Of a stretch of DNA of 51,695 nt, positions 27,818 to 35,405 are shown piece after piece. Numbering within the stretch: position 1 is the first letter of the stretch; each line of letters starts with the position of its first letter. This stretch comes from Bacteroidia bacterium (GTDB lineage Bacteria > Bacteroidota > Bacteroidia > J057 > JANWXU01). Position numbers and translations under genes: made by a program. The stretch covers positions 1 to 51,695 of the forward strand of contig JANWXU010000012.1 in the NCBI GenBank assembly GCA_025057395.1, given 5' to 3'. The notes under the pieces are model-generated. The model did no database searches, was not told where the DNA came from, and was given only the letters and a program-made list of their open reading frames with translations.

Positions 27818-28894
27818 CTACTTTTCGCAATTTACGGGTCTATCCTCATATCGCTTACCATTAAGTTGTAAAAGGTGTTGGGTGCAAGGGGATAAACGGA
27901 CATAGCGCGTAAAAGAGCTGTATGAACCGAATACTCCTACACCACCATGAATATTAGTATATTCTGGGCGTACAGTAGTAAAATCAATAAAAGCAGGATT
28001 ATTAGCTCGCATATAATTATAAAGAGCTTTATCTAAAGCACGAACGGTTATACCCACAGCTTTACTTTGGTCTGAATCGTCGTATCTCAAATTAGTTTTG
28101 CCCTCTAGCTGGCTAAGTAAAAAGCTTTGAAAATCTTTTCCACTTTGAATGCAAAAGCAATCGGCTAAAGAACAAGTAGTGTTAGATTCGGCAAAGGGAG
28201 TCGCATACTGAAACGTTAGAGTATCTAACTTATCATTCTCCCTATAAATAAAGTGAAAGCTAAGCTCGAAGCCCGCACCGGCATTACGCGGCGCACAGCT
28301 GCTGCGGCTACGGCGCATACGTAAAGAAAAATTAGATTGCTGAAAAGGAGCTTCAGGCCAAGCTAAACGATTACCCGGTAGTACTACGGGCTCTCCTGGT
28401 GAAGTGATATAAGGAACCTCCGGAATAGTAGTAACCGCATAAACAGAATCTACTCTCTCATTTTCACTTACCTTTACCACTAGCTTATAAGTTTGCCCTA
28501 CCCTAGGAGTAAATTGAACTTTATAAACAGTAATAGAAGGATAAAAATTGGTAGTAGAACGAGTAATTCTTTCTGAAGTGCAACGAATAGGGCTGCCCCA
28601 TAATGTATCTCCTTGACTATTTATAGAGTGCAAAGGTTGTAAATATACGATAGCATTGGCCAACGAAAGGTCGGTCTCTTTTGCGTATACTACGCGATCT
28701 CCTTTTGTTTGAAAAGCACGGGCTACTCGAATATAATGGGTAGCTAAGGAATCGTCAGCAGAAATAAGCCCATATACTACCAATACTTTCTTAGCATTTT
28801 CGCCAATATATCTAGGATCGTATTCATCAAGCTCATTCGAACACTGAATGAAGCACAAAGCAAGTCCTAACAGCAATAAAAGAGTCTTAGACAT
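27818..28894 (-). CDS. DUF4249 family lipoprotein
   Basis: A 358-residue exported lipoprotein. Signal peptide with lipobox ends at Cys18 (LCFIQC). The body follows the DUF4249 order: KVLVVYGLISADDSLATHYIRVARAF, then ANAIVYLQPL, a beta sandwich with GQTYKLVVKV, and a C-terminal VGVFGSYSSFTRYVRL. DUF4249 proteins usually sit beside a TonB-dependent receptor, but none is next to this one. The function is unknown. A TAAATTTG box (minus, 28920-28913) lies 19 bp upstream of the start. Confidence 0.8.
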   Translation of the reverse strand: MSKTLLLLLGLALCFIQCSNELDEYDPRYIGENAKKVLVVYGLISADDSLATHYIRVARAFQTKGDRVVYAKETDLSLANAIVYLQPLHSINSQGDTLWGSPIRCTSERITRSTTNFYPSITVYKVQFTPRVGQTYKLVVKVSENERVDSVYAVTTIPEVPYITSPGEPVVLPGNRLAWPEAPFQQSNFSLRMRRSRSSCAPRNAGAGFELSFHFIYRENDKLDTLTFQYATPFAESNTTCSLADCFCIQSGKDFQSFLLSQLEGKTNLRYDDSDQSKAVGITVRALDKALYNYMRANNPAFIDFTTVRPEYTNIHGGVGVFGSYSSFTRYVRLSPCTQHLLQLNGKRYEDRPVNCEK

Positions 28895-29055
28895 AAACTA
28901 ATTCGCTACCAACAAATTTAGCGAAATCTTGTAAGTTATTGCTATATCACCCAAAATGTGATAAATATTTACACCTAACAACATAAACTTTACTAGACGC
29001 ATACTTATACTATACCAAAATTATTATCCACCACATGACTTAATTAATATATATT

Positions 29056-29063
29056 TATATTTG
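29056..29063 (+). promoter_or_regulatory. Possible -7 box for the TerC-family gene
   Basis: TATATTTG fits TAnnTTTG and would start a transcript about 25 nt before the ATG at 29093. No TTG was found at the expected distance upstream, so this is weak. Confidence 0.3.
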
Positions 29064-29092
29064 TTACTATTAGTAAAAAGAAATTAGCCTAA

Positions 29093-30091
29093 ATGTTGCT
29101 TTTTATTCCAGAGTATTGGCTTTGGGGTTTATTTAGTGCGGTAATTATTACTTTTTTGATTTTTGATTTAGGTATCATCCACAAAAACCCTAAAGTTATC
29201 ACTTTTCAAGCAGCTGTCAATCAGTCTATATTTTGGATTGCTATTGCTTTATCATTTTGCCTGATTTTGTATTTTTACTATGAGCCCCCTGGTAAATTAA
29301 CAAGTACCGATGCTGCAGTAAGCTATCTTACCGCCTACCTAATAGAAAAGGCGCTTTCAATGGACAATATTTTTGTTATTCTGCTCATTTTAAGAACCTT
29401 CAAAATTGAGGAAGAATATCACCATGAAGTTCTCTTTTGGGGCGTGCTGGGGGCCATAGTTATGCGCTTAATATTCATCCTTTTAGGAAAATTTTTCGTT
29501 TCTCAAGGAGAATTTGTGCTTTGGATTTTTGGAGCAATACTTGTGTACACTGGCTTCAAAATGCTTTTTTTTAACCACAAACAAGAAGAAGGACCCGACC
29601 CAGAAAAAAATCTTATACTACGCTTTGCAAGAAGCTATTTGCGAATCACGGGAGAACCCCACAAAGGGAAACTCATACTTTTCAAAGAAGGTAAACTCTA
29701 TTTTACAAAATTATTTCTTGTTATTCTACTCATTGAATCTACCGATTTAATTTTTGCAATCGATTCTATTCCTGCAGCTTTTTCGGTTTCCACTGATATC
29801 ATGGTGCTTTACACCTCCAACATTTTCGCCGTTATGGGCTTAAGAGCGATGTTTTTTGTACTATCCAATATCATCCATAAATTTCATTTACTCAGCTATG
29901 GACTATCCCTGGTATTATTATTTATAGGCGGTAAAATGCTTTACACTCCCTTAATAGAAGGACTACAACACTTTAACATCTTGAATCAAAATGTAGAAAC
30001 CCATATTAGCCCTGTAATTTCTCTAATAATTACACTCACTTTATTGGGGGGTGCAATTATACTTTCTATCCTTATACCGCCTAAAAATTAG
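29093..30091 (+). CDS. TerC family membrane protein
   Basis: A 332-residue integral membrane protein of the TerC/Alx family, linked to tellurite resistance and, in better studied members, manganese export. About nine membrane helices are visible. Signature segments are AYLIEKALSMDNIFVILLI (residues 81-99), with the acidic residues Glu85 and Asp91, and IESTDLIFAIDSIPAAFSVS (about 214-233), with the second acidic set. A cytosolic loop with a short charged stretch (KQEEGPDPEKNLILRFARSYL) separates them. No partner gene is evident; the neighbouring genes point the same way but have wide gaps. Confidence 0.93.
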   Translation: MLLFIPEYWLWGLFSAVIITFLIFDLGIIHKNPKVITFQAAVNQSIFWIAIALSFCLILYFYYEPPGKLTSTDAAVSYLTAYLIEKALSMDNIFVILLILRTFKIEEEYHHEVLFWGVLGAIVMRLIFILLGKFFVSQGEFVLWIFGAILVYTGFKMLFFNHKQEEGPDPEKNLILRFARSYLRITGEPHKGKLILFKEGKLYFTKLFLVILLIESTDLIFAIDSIPAAFSVSTDIMVLYTSNIFAVMGLRAMFFVLSNIIHKFHLLSYGLSLVLLFIGGKMLYTPLIEGLQHFNILNQNVETHISPVISLIITLTLLGGAIILSILIPPKN

Positions 30092-30201
30092 TTCTAAAAC
30101 ATATTGATTGATTTAATATACTATCACTCGCTTAAAATTTATCCTACTAAGTAAAGAATCGCTAGAGTTATAAATATCCTAATGATTTGCTAAGAAATTT
30201 C

Positions 30202-30209
30202 TATATTTG
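30202..30209 (+). promoter_or_regulatory. Possible -7 box for RidA
   Basis: TATATTTG fits TAnnTTTG. If used, transcription would begin near 30214-30216, after the upstream alternative starts of the RidA frame. That favours the ATG at 30282. No well-spaced -33 element was found. Confidence 0.3.
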
Positions 30210-30281
30210 TTTATGCTTTGGCATATTCTCACAAAAGCATTGTTAATTTTATTAATCCCTTCTTTGATAACATTTTGTACC

Positions 30282-30668
30282 ATGGAAAAAAAAATTGTTT
30301 CTCCTGCGGGTGCTCCTGCGCCCATAGGTCCTTATAGTCCAGGAGTAAAAATAGGCGGTTTTCTGTATACTTCCGGGCAAATTGGTGTTAATCCTGCTAC
30401 AGGTACTTTAGAAGGCTATACTCTCGAGCAAGAAATTCATCAGGTTATGCAAAATCTGCAAAGAATTTTAGCTGCTGAAGGATACACTTTTGAGCATGTT
30501 ATCAAAACTACAATCTTTTTAAAGAATATGGACGATTTTGCTAAGGTTAATGAAGTTTATGGTTCCTACTTTAAAGAAGGCAACTACCCCGCAAGAGAAA
30601 CTGTACAAGTGGCTCGCCTACCCAAAGATGTGAACGTAGAAATTTCAATGATAGCCTACAAGCCCTAG
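30282..30668 (+). CDS. ridA: RidA family enamine/imine deaminase
   Basis: RidA hydrolyses reactive 2-aminoacrylate and related enamines. From ATG 30282 the 128 residues match the family exactly in length: N-terminal PAGAPAPIGPYSPGVKIGG, LYTSGQIGVNPATG, TTIFLKNMDDFAKVNEVY, and RETVQVARLPKDVNVEISMIAY with the substrate-binding Arg. The open frame also runs upstream to a TTG at 30207 or ATG 30213. That would add a hydrophobic leader ending LITFCT, which resembles a lipobox. I favour the internal ATG. Confidence 0.9.
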   Translation: MEKKIVSPAGAPAPIGPYSPGVKIGGFLYTSGQIGVNPATGTLEGYTLEQEIHQVMQNLQRILAAEGYTFEHVIKTTIFLKNMDDFAKVNEVYGSYFKEGNYPARETVQVARLPKDVNVEISMIAYKP

Positions 30669-30710
30669 CCTTTATTTAACTTTACAAACCATCTGTACAT
30701 ACATATACTC

Positions 30711-30851
30711 GTGAAAACAAGTGCCCTAATTATGATAATTGTAGTGCAAGTTCCGATCGTGCTATTTACCTTCTATTTTTTATGGCGAGCTATTACTGCA
30801 CCTAAAAGAGAGGAGCCTGATTCTTTTTGCGAAAATGATAATGATGGCTAA
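30711..30851 (+). CDS. 46-residue small membrane protein
   Basis: A short open frame starting GTG and ending TAA. Residues 5-27 are one hydrophobic helix (ALIMIIVVQVPIVLFTFYF), then a positive WRAITAPKR and an acidic tail. Its stop overlaps the next gene's ATG by one base (TAATG), typical of translational coupling, and it sits 42 bp after RidA in the same direction. I recognise no family; the N-terminus loosely recalls small accessory subunits of transporters, but no transporter is adjacent. The codon and charge pattern make it more than a chance frame. Confidence 0.65.
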   Translation: MKTSALIMIIVVQVPIVLFTFYFLWRAITAPKREEPDSFCENDNDG

Positions 30852-31933
30852 TGAACATTAGGCAAACATTATATACCCTTATTACAAACTTAAAAGCCAA
30901 TCTACTCTATGCCCTACCCCAAAGTCAATTTCGCGGTCTGCTAGTAGCTTTGTTTTTCTCTTCTTTAATAGTAATTCATGCCTACTTTGATTATAAGTCT
31001 AATAATCAAGTTAACCTTGCGCCTTATATACCCCAATTAGATGCAGTAGATAAAATTCAACCCCTTGGGCCTAGAAGTATAGAAATCAATACAGCGGATA
31101 GCCTTACACTCCTAAAATTACCAGGGGTAGGGCCTACTTTAGCTCGAAGAATTATAGCTTACCGAAAAAAGAAAAAGTATTTTCGTTCTATCCAGGAGCT
31201 TGCCCAGGTATATGGTTTGGAGTATGAAAAAGTTTCTCCTTTTCTCTGGCTTGATTCTACGCTATTAGCAGCTTGGGAAAAAAAATATGCTATTCGCCCT
31301 CCCTCCTATAAACAAAACTTGAATACAATCACGGCGGACAATCTGCAATCTACTCATTTGCTAGATTCTTCGCTAGCTCAAAGACTCATTCATTATAGAG
31401 ATAAAAGAGGAGGATTTGATAACTGGCAACAAGTAGCTAAAGTATACGGCATAGAGAAATGGCAAATTGAATTATTGCAACAGTACTACTACTTAGAATT
31501 ACCGAAACTAGAACTCAACCAAGCAGATAGTTTAGCCCTAGTGCGCCTACCAGGCATTGGACTAATCTTAGCAAGACGTATACTAAGATATAAAAAGTCC
31601 TTGGGTGGCTATTATTATTCAGTGAAGCAGCTACGAGAAGTATATGGAATTTCGGAGCAAACATATGCAAAGATTTCGCATCGCTTATATGTAGATACAT
31701 TAGCAATAAAAAAGCTACCCAAAATTCAAATAAACCTTATTTTAGCGGAGGAGTTAGAAAAGCACCCCTACTTCAAAAAAAATCAAAGGCTAGCAAGAAG
31801 AATTATTAACTTTAGAAATAAATATGGACCTTTTCGCAGCTCACAAGATTTAATGAAAGTATACGATATGGAAGTAGAACTTATACAAAAATTATCTCCC
31901 TATCTTAGTTATGAAATACCCTCAAGTGAATAA
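30851..31933 (+). CDS. ComEA-like helix-hairpin-helix protein
   Basis: A 360-residue protein with one N-terminal membrane helix (about 28-46), then four tandem helix-hairpin-helix units of the ComEA type. The units begin near IEINTADSLTLLKLPGVGPTLARRI, LNTITADNLQST (weaker hairpin), LELNQADSLALVRLPGIGLILARRI and IQINLILAEELEKHPYFK. Units 1 and 3 have the GxGxxxA DNA-binding turn (GVGPTLA, GIGLILA); 2 and 4 lack it. The protein may bind DNA outside or at the membrane, as in competence, but no other uptake gene is nearby. It overlaps the small peptide gene by 1 bp. Confidence 0.85.
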   Translation: MNIRQTLYTLITNLKANLLYALPQSQFRGLLVALFFSSLIVIHAYFDYKSNNQVNLAPYIPQLDAVDKIQPLGPRSIEINTADSLTLLKLPGVGPTLARRIIAYRKKKKYFRSIQELAQVYGLEYEKVSPFLWLDSTLLAAWEKKYAIRPPSYKQNLNTITADNLQSTHLLDSSLAQRLIHYRDKRGGFDNWQQVAKVYGIEKWQIELLQQYYYLELPKLELNQADSLALVRLPGIGLILARRILRYKKSLGGYYYSVKQLREVYGISEQTYAKISHRLYVDTLAIKKLPKIQINLILAEELEKHPYFKKNQRLARRIINFRNKYGPFRSSQDLMKVYDMEVELIQKLSPYLSYEIPSSE

Positions 31934-31967
31934 AAAGCTATCAAAACTCTAAAAATTAAATTCATTA

Positions 31968-33188
31968 TTAGCTACACAAAGTAGAATTATTTTGGACGTT
32001 AAAATTTTGAAATTTTAATTCTTGCCAGGTATTAATTAATTTTTCTGTACTTTCTTTCCAGCTATACTGTTTTTGAATAAAATTTCTTGCATTATTTCCA
32101 ATTTGCTGAGCCCAAGTAGGTTCAGTTAGTACTTTATATATTGCTTTTGAAAATTCATGAGCATCTTTACAAATAATAACCTCATGTAAGTTTTTGGCAT
32201 TCAAAGCCTCAGCAGCAAGAGGGGTAGTTAAAACGGGGAGGCGCATAGCCATAGCTTCTAGCAACTTATTCTGTAAACCAGAACCCGTAAAAAGGGGAGC
32301 AACAAAAACTTTACTTCTCACTAAATAAGGCTTAATATCATGTACAAAGCCTGTCACTACCACGTTGGAAGAAGCCAAGGCACGTACTTTACGCGAAGGA
32401 TTAGTGCCCACTAAGTATACTTTAACGGTGGGCGAATAATTTTTTACAAGAGGTAAAATTTGATGAGCTAGATAAATAGCAGCTAAAATATTGGGAGCAT
32501 AGCCCATATTCCCTGTAAAAAGAATATCTATATCCTTTTCCACCTCTTTAGCGGGTTCAAATTCTAAAAATTCTTTTGCAATTCCGTTAGGTATCACAGT
32601 AATCAGTGGCTGTAAAGAGGGGGGAAAATATTTTTTATCAGCCTCCGAAATAACTGAATATCCATGAAACTTTTGAGCTACATGTAATTCAAAAGCCTTA
32701 ACTCTTTTAGCTTCCCACCTAAATAAAATTTTACTCAAAAAATTCCCATATTGCGACCGTTTTTCCATTCCTGCTGAAAAACAATCCATATAATCTAGAT
32801 AATAAAGGCAAGAATAACTATAATCGACATTCAAAGTCATTCGAATTAACTGGACATAACATACTTCAATATTATATTTCTCAAGCAGTATTTTTAGCTT
32901 TTTTTTTACAACCTTGCTCCGAAAATAATTTACTTGAAAAGGATATTTATTAAAAAGACCTCTTAGTAAATTCCAAACTATTTGATAACCACAAAGAGTC
33001 ACAACTTCAATTTTTTTACAATAAGGAGTCAATTCGGATAGGTATTGAGCAAAATTAGTATCCTCCGTAAGGCAAACTATATAGACCTCGTGGTTTTTGC
33101 TTAGTTCTTTTATCTGGTAATACGCCCTAAGCATATCTCCTTTATATAGCGGATAAGGGAAACGGGGTAATACCATTAATATTCTCAT
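31968..33188 (-). CDS. Glycosyltransferase family 4
   Basis: A 406-residue GT-B glycosyltransferase. The N-terminal domain starts MRILMVLPRFPYPLYKGDMLRAYYQI, the donor domain has VIPNGIAKEF, IDILFTGNMGYAPNILAAIYLA, and the FTGSGLQNKLLEAMAMRLPVL region of the donor loop. The look is that of TIGR03087-type sugar transferases used in exopolysaccharide synthesis. Donor and acceptor are unknown. It overlaps the upstream GT4 gene by 4 bp, and both follow the response regulator, so the three form a likely operon. Confidence 0.88.
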   Translation of the reverse strand: MRILMVLPRFPYPLYKGDMLRAYYQIKELSKNHEVYIVCLTEDTNFAQYLSELTPYCKKIEVVTLCGYQIVWNLLRGLFNKYPFQVNYFRSKVVKKKLKILLEKYNIEVCYVQLIRMTLNVDYSYSCLYYLDYMDCFSAGMEKRSQYGNFLSKILFRWEAKRVKAFELHVAQKFHGYSVISEADKKYFPPSLQPLITVIPNGIAKEFLEFEPAKEVEKDIDILFTGNMGYAPNILAAIYLAHQILPLVKNYSPTVKVYLVGTNPSRKVRALASSNVVVTGFVHDIKPYLVRSKVFVAPLFTGSGLQNKLLEAMAMRLPVLTTPLAAEALNAKNLHEVIICKDAHEFSKAIYKVLTEPTWAQQIGNNARNFIQKQYSWKESTEKLINTWQELKFQNFNVQNNSTLCS

Positions 33189-34375
33189 AGCAAAGTTTGA
33201 TAAAATTGCTCAAATAGTTTTGCTAATTGATTACAGTTATAGTTACTTGCCACTAAGTTTTGAGCCTGCAATTCAATTTTCTGCCTTTCTTGCGGATGTT
33301 GCCAATAATACACTATTTTTTCTATAAACTCGTTAGGAGTATTAGCTACCACAAAATGAACACCATCTTTTCCTTCTATCCCCTCTAAACCAAGGGAAGT
33401 AGAAATAACACACTTTCCTATACTCATTGCCTCAATAATTTTAATGCGCATCCCGCTGCCAGCAAATAAAGGGATAATCACTAAAGTATATCTGCGTAAA
33501 AAGGCAAGAGCATCGGGTATTTCGCCATGTACAAATACCCTTGGAGCACGAAGCTCTTTTAAAGATTCAGGTAAATTTCTACCTGCAATATGAAATTCTC
33601 CCTGAGTAGCTAAATTCTTCCACACCTTCTTTAGAAACCAATATAGACCCTGTTGATTAGCACGCCAATCTAGGCTTCCTAAAAAACAACAACTTCGCTC
33701 AATAGTAGGAGATTCTTCCAAAGGAGTTTTAGGAGAAGGAATAGAAACGCAAGCCGGAATGACTCTTAGTGGCTTAGTGTATCCTAACTTTTGAAAAGCG
33801 GCAGCATCTTTTTGAGTAATGGGGATAATACCATCGAAAAAATGAATGTATTGTTTTTCAAATTTTTTTCCTTTTTGGGCTAAGTAATAATAATACCATT
33901 TTGGGGGCCAGTAAAAGGGTGTCACTTTAGCTAGTCTTTGCCAAATTTCGTATTCTATGTTGTGTGCTCTTAGCACTAAAGGAGCTTGAGTTTGTTTTTT
34001 TATAAGGGGAGCATATGTACTTAAATAAGTGCCCTCTAAATGAATAATATCAAAATGATTTTGGGTCAGAATTTCTACTAATAATTTTTCAAAGCCTGGA
34101 TGAAAAAAACGTTCTATATTGTAAGGGATCTTTCCCCATAAAAAGCTTTTGAATGCCATGCTCAAGCGGGGAGTAGTATCAATAGTATACGCATAAAGGG
34201 AAGAAGAATATGTTTTCAAAGCTGCAGGATCAGCAAAATGTTTTTTAGTGTTCAACATAGCTAGCGTTAGCTGATGTCCTGCTAAAGCAAGGCTTTGAAT
34301 TACCTGATACATAGCGATAGCCCCCCCATCCTTAGGGGGATAGGGCACCCTTAAAGTAACAATAAGAATTTTCAA
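33185..34375 (-). CDS. Glycosyltransferase family 4
   Basis: A 396-residue GT-B enzyme, opening KILIVTLRVPYPPKDGGAIAMYQVIQ. Other landmarks are FDIIHLEGTYLSTYAP, LRAHNIEYEIWQRL, CCFLGSLDWRANQQGLYWFL and the donor loop FAGSGMRIKIIEAMSIGKCVI. It is similar in plan to the next gene but is not a copy. The start is TTG at 34375, because the first strand follows at once and no ATG precedes it. The gap to the frameshifted response regulator is 13 bp. Confidence 0.88.
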   Translation of the reverse strand: MKILIVTLRVPYPPKDGGAIAMYQVIQSLALAGHQLTLAMLNTKKHFADPAALKTYSSSLYAYTIDTTPRLSMAFKSFLWGKIPYNIERFFHPGFEKLLVEILTQNHFDIIHLEGTYLSTYAPLIKKQTQAPLVLRAHNIEYEIWQRLAKVTPFYWPPKWYYYYLAQKGKKFEKQYIHFFDGIIPITQKDAAAFQKLGYTKPLRVIPACVSIPSPKTPLEESPTIERSCCFLGSLDWRANQQGLYWFLKKVWKNLATQGEFHIAGRNLPESLKELRAPRVFVHGEIPDALAFLRRYTLVIIPLFAGSGMRIKIIEAMSIGKCVISTSLGLEGIEGKDGVHFVVANTPNEFIEKIVYYWQHPQERQKIELQAQNLVASNYNCNQLAKLFEQFYQTLL

Positions 34376-34388
34376 ACTTCTAAATTGC

Positions 34389-35077
34389 TTAGAATTGAAT
34401 AAGCTTATACATAAGTGCCAATTTAATCAATTCAGCTGTATTATGGGCTTCTAACTTTTGCATAATTCGAAGTCTATGGGTTTCTACTGTTCTGGGACTT
34501 ATGTATAATATATTTGCAATTTCTCGAGTATTATAGCCATCAGCGACATAGCGTAAAATTTCCCTTTCTCTATTTGTTAAAACAATTGTTTTTTCTGACC
34601 TTGATGGATTATAATGATGTGAATCACAACTACTAAAAATAATTTTAGCAACTTGATGACTATAATATTTTTCCCCTCTGGCAACACTACGTACTGCATT
34701 CACCAGCTCCTCTATTTCAGCAGTTTTTAGAATATATCCCTCTCCGCCACTTTTTATGCTTCGAATCACATACTCTGGTTCATCATGCATTGAAAGAAAA
34801 AGAATTCTTACATAAGAGTGAGTTTTGCGAATTCTATTAGCTACTTCAAATCCACTTACATCAGGTAAAGAAATATCCATCAGCATAACAAACACAGCAT
34901 CTGTATCTTTTCAAGAGCTTCCTCCCCTGAGTCAGCTTCTCCAATAATCTCTAAATCTGCATACCTAGTTAAAATGGATTTTATTCCTCGCCTAACAAGC
35001 TTATGGTCATCTACTAAAAAAATTTTTATGGTAGCAATCTGATCACCCGTATAATTCGAACAGTTGGAAAATAACAT
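34389..35077 (-). pseudogene. NarL/LuxR-type response regulator, frameshifted
   Basis: Two frames make one protein. The first part (35077-34880) has the receiver's KIFLVDDHKLVRRGIKSIL and ends in a short off-frame tail after GEEALEK. The second (from about 34907 downward) carries DAVFVMLMDISLPDVSG with the phosphoacceptor Asp, LFLSMHD, YILKTAEIEEL, and a LuxR helix-turn-helix (LTNREREILRYVADGYNTREIANILY..RTVETHR). Adding one A to the A4 run (T4 at 34908-34911 on the plus strand) gives a smooth 229-residue protein. This may be a true loss, a phase-variation or slippage site, or a sequencing error. It lies just upstream of two glycosyltransferases; no histidine kinase is nearby. Confidence 0.85.
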
Positions 35078-35405
35078 AGAGAAGTGCCCAAAATTACTGA
35101 AACCTTTCTAAAGCAAATTTTTTATGACTGTTTTAAGTTTTACACTGAAATAAGTTCATAAAATCAAGTAGAATTACAAATTAGTTCAAAATTACTATTT
35201 TGCAGCCTAATTTATTTCAGCCCCATAATCTATAAAATCAACTTTTTGCTTAGGTTAATGATGCAATCCCAATTTTTCTTTATCTATCTAGCAAGTAAGT
35301 CTCTAAAAGAGATCAAACTTAATATAGGCACAAAAGGGTAATATTTCGAAAACTAAATAAAATTAAAAACAGAAGTATTTATAATACTTTACCTAAAAAT
35401 TACTG
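35078..35405. other. Divergent intergenic region, AT-rich
   Basis: Spacer between the frameshifted regulator (minus) and the ABC transporter (plus). It holds a plausible minus-strand promoter (35116-35089). No exact TAnnTTTG box was found for the ABC gene, and no hairpin or repeat was seen. A 27-codon frame at 35258 has no support. Confidence 0.5.
35089..35116 (-). promoter_or_regulatory. Putative promoter of the response regulator
   Basis: On the minus strand, TTG at 35116-35114 is followed after 17 bp by TAATTTTG at 35096-35089, matching the Bacteroidota pattern. It would place the transcript start only about 6 nt before the ATG at 35077. The short leader is unusual but occurs in this phylum. 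Confidence 0.4.

Noticed and set aside
35258-35341. 27-codon plus-strand frame upstream of the ABC transporter
   Set aside because: No coupling, no hydropathy pattern and no sign of conservation.
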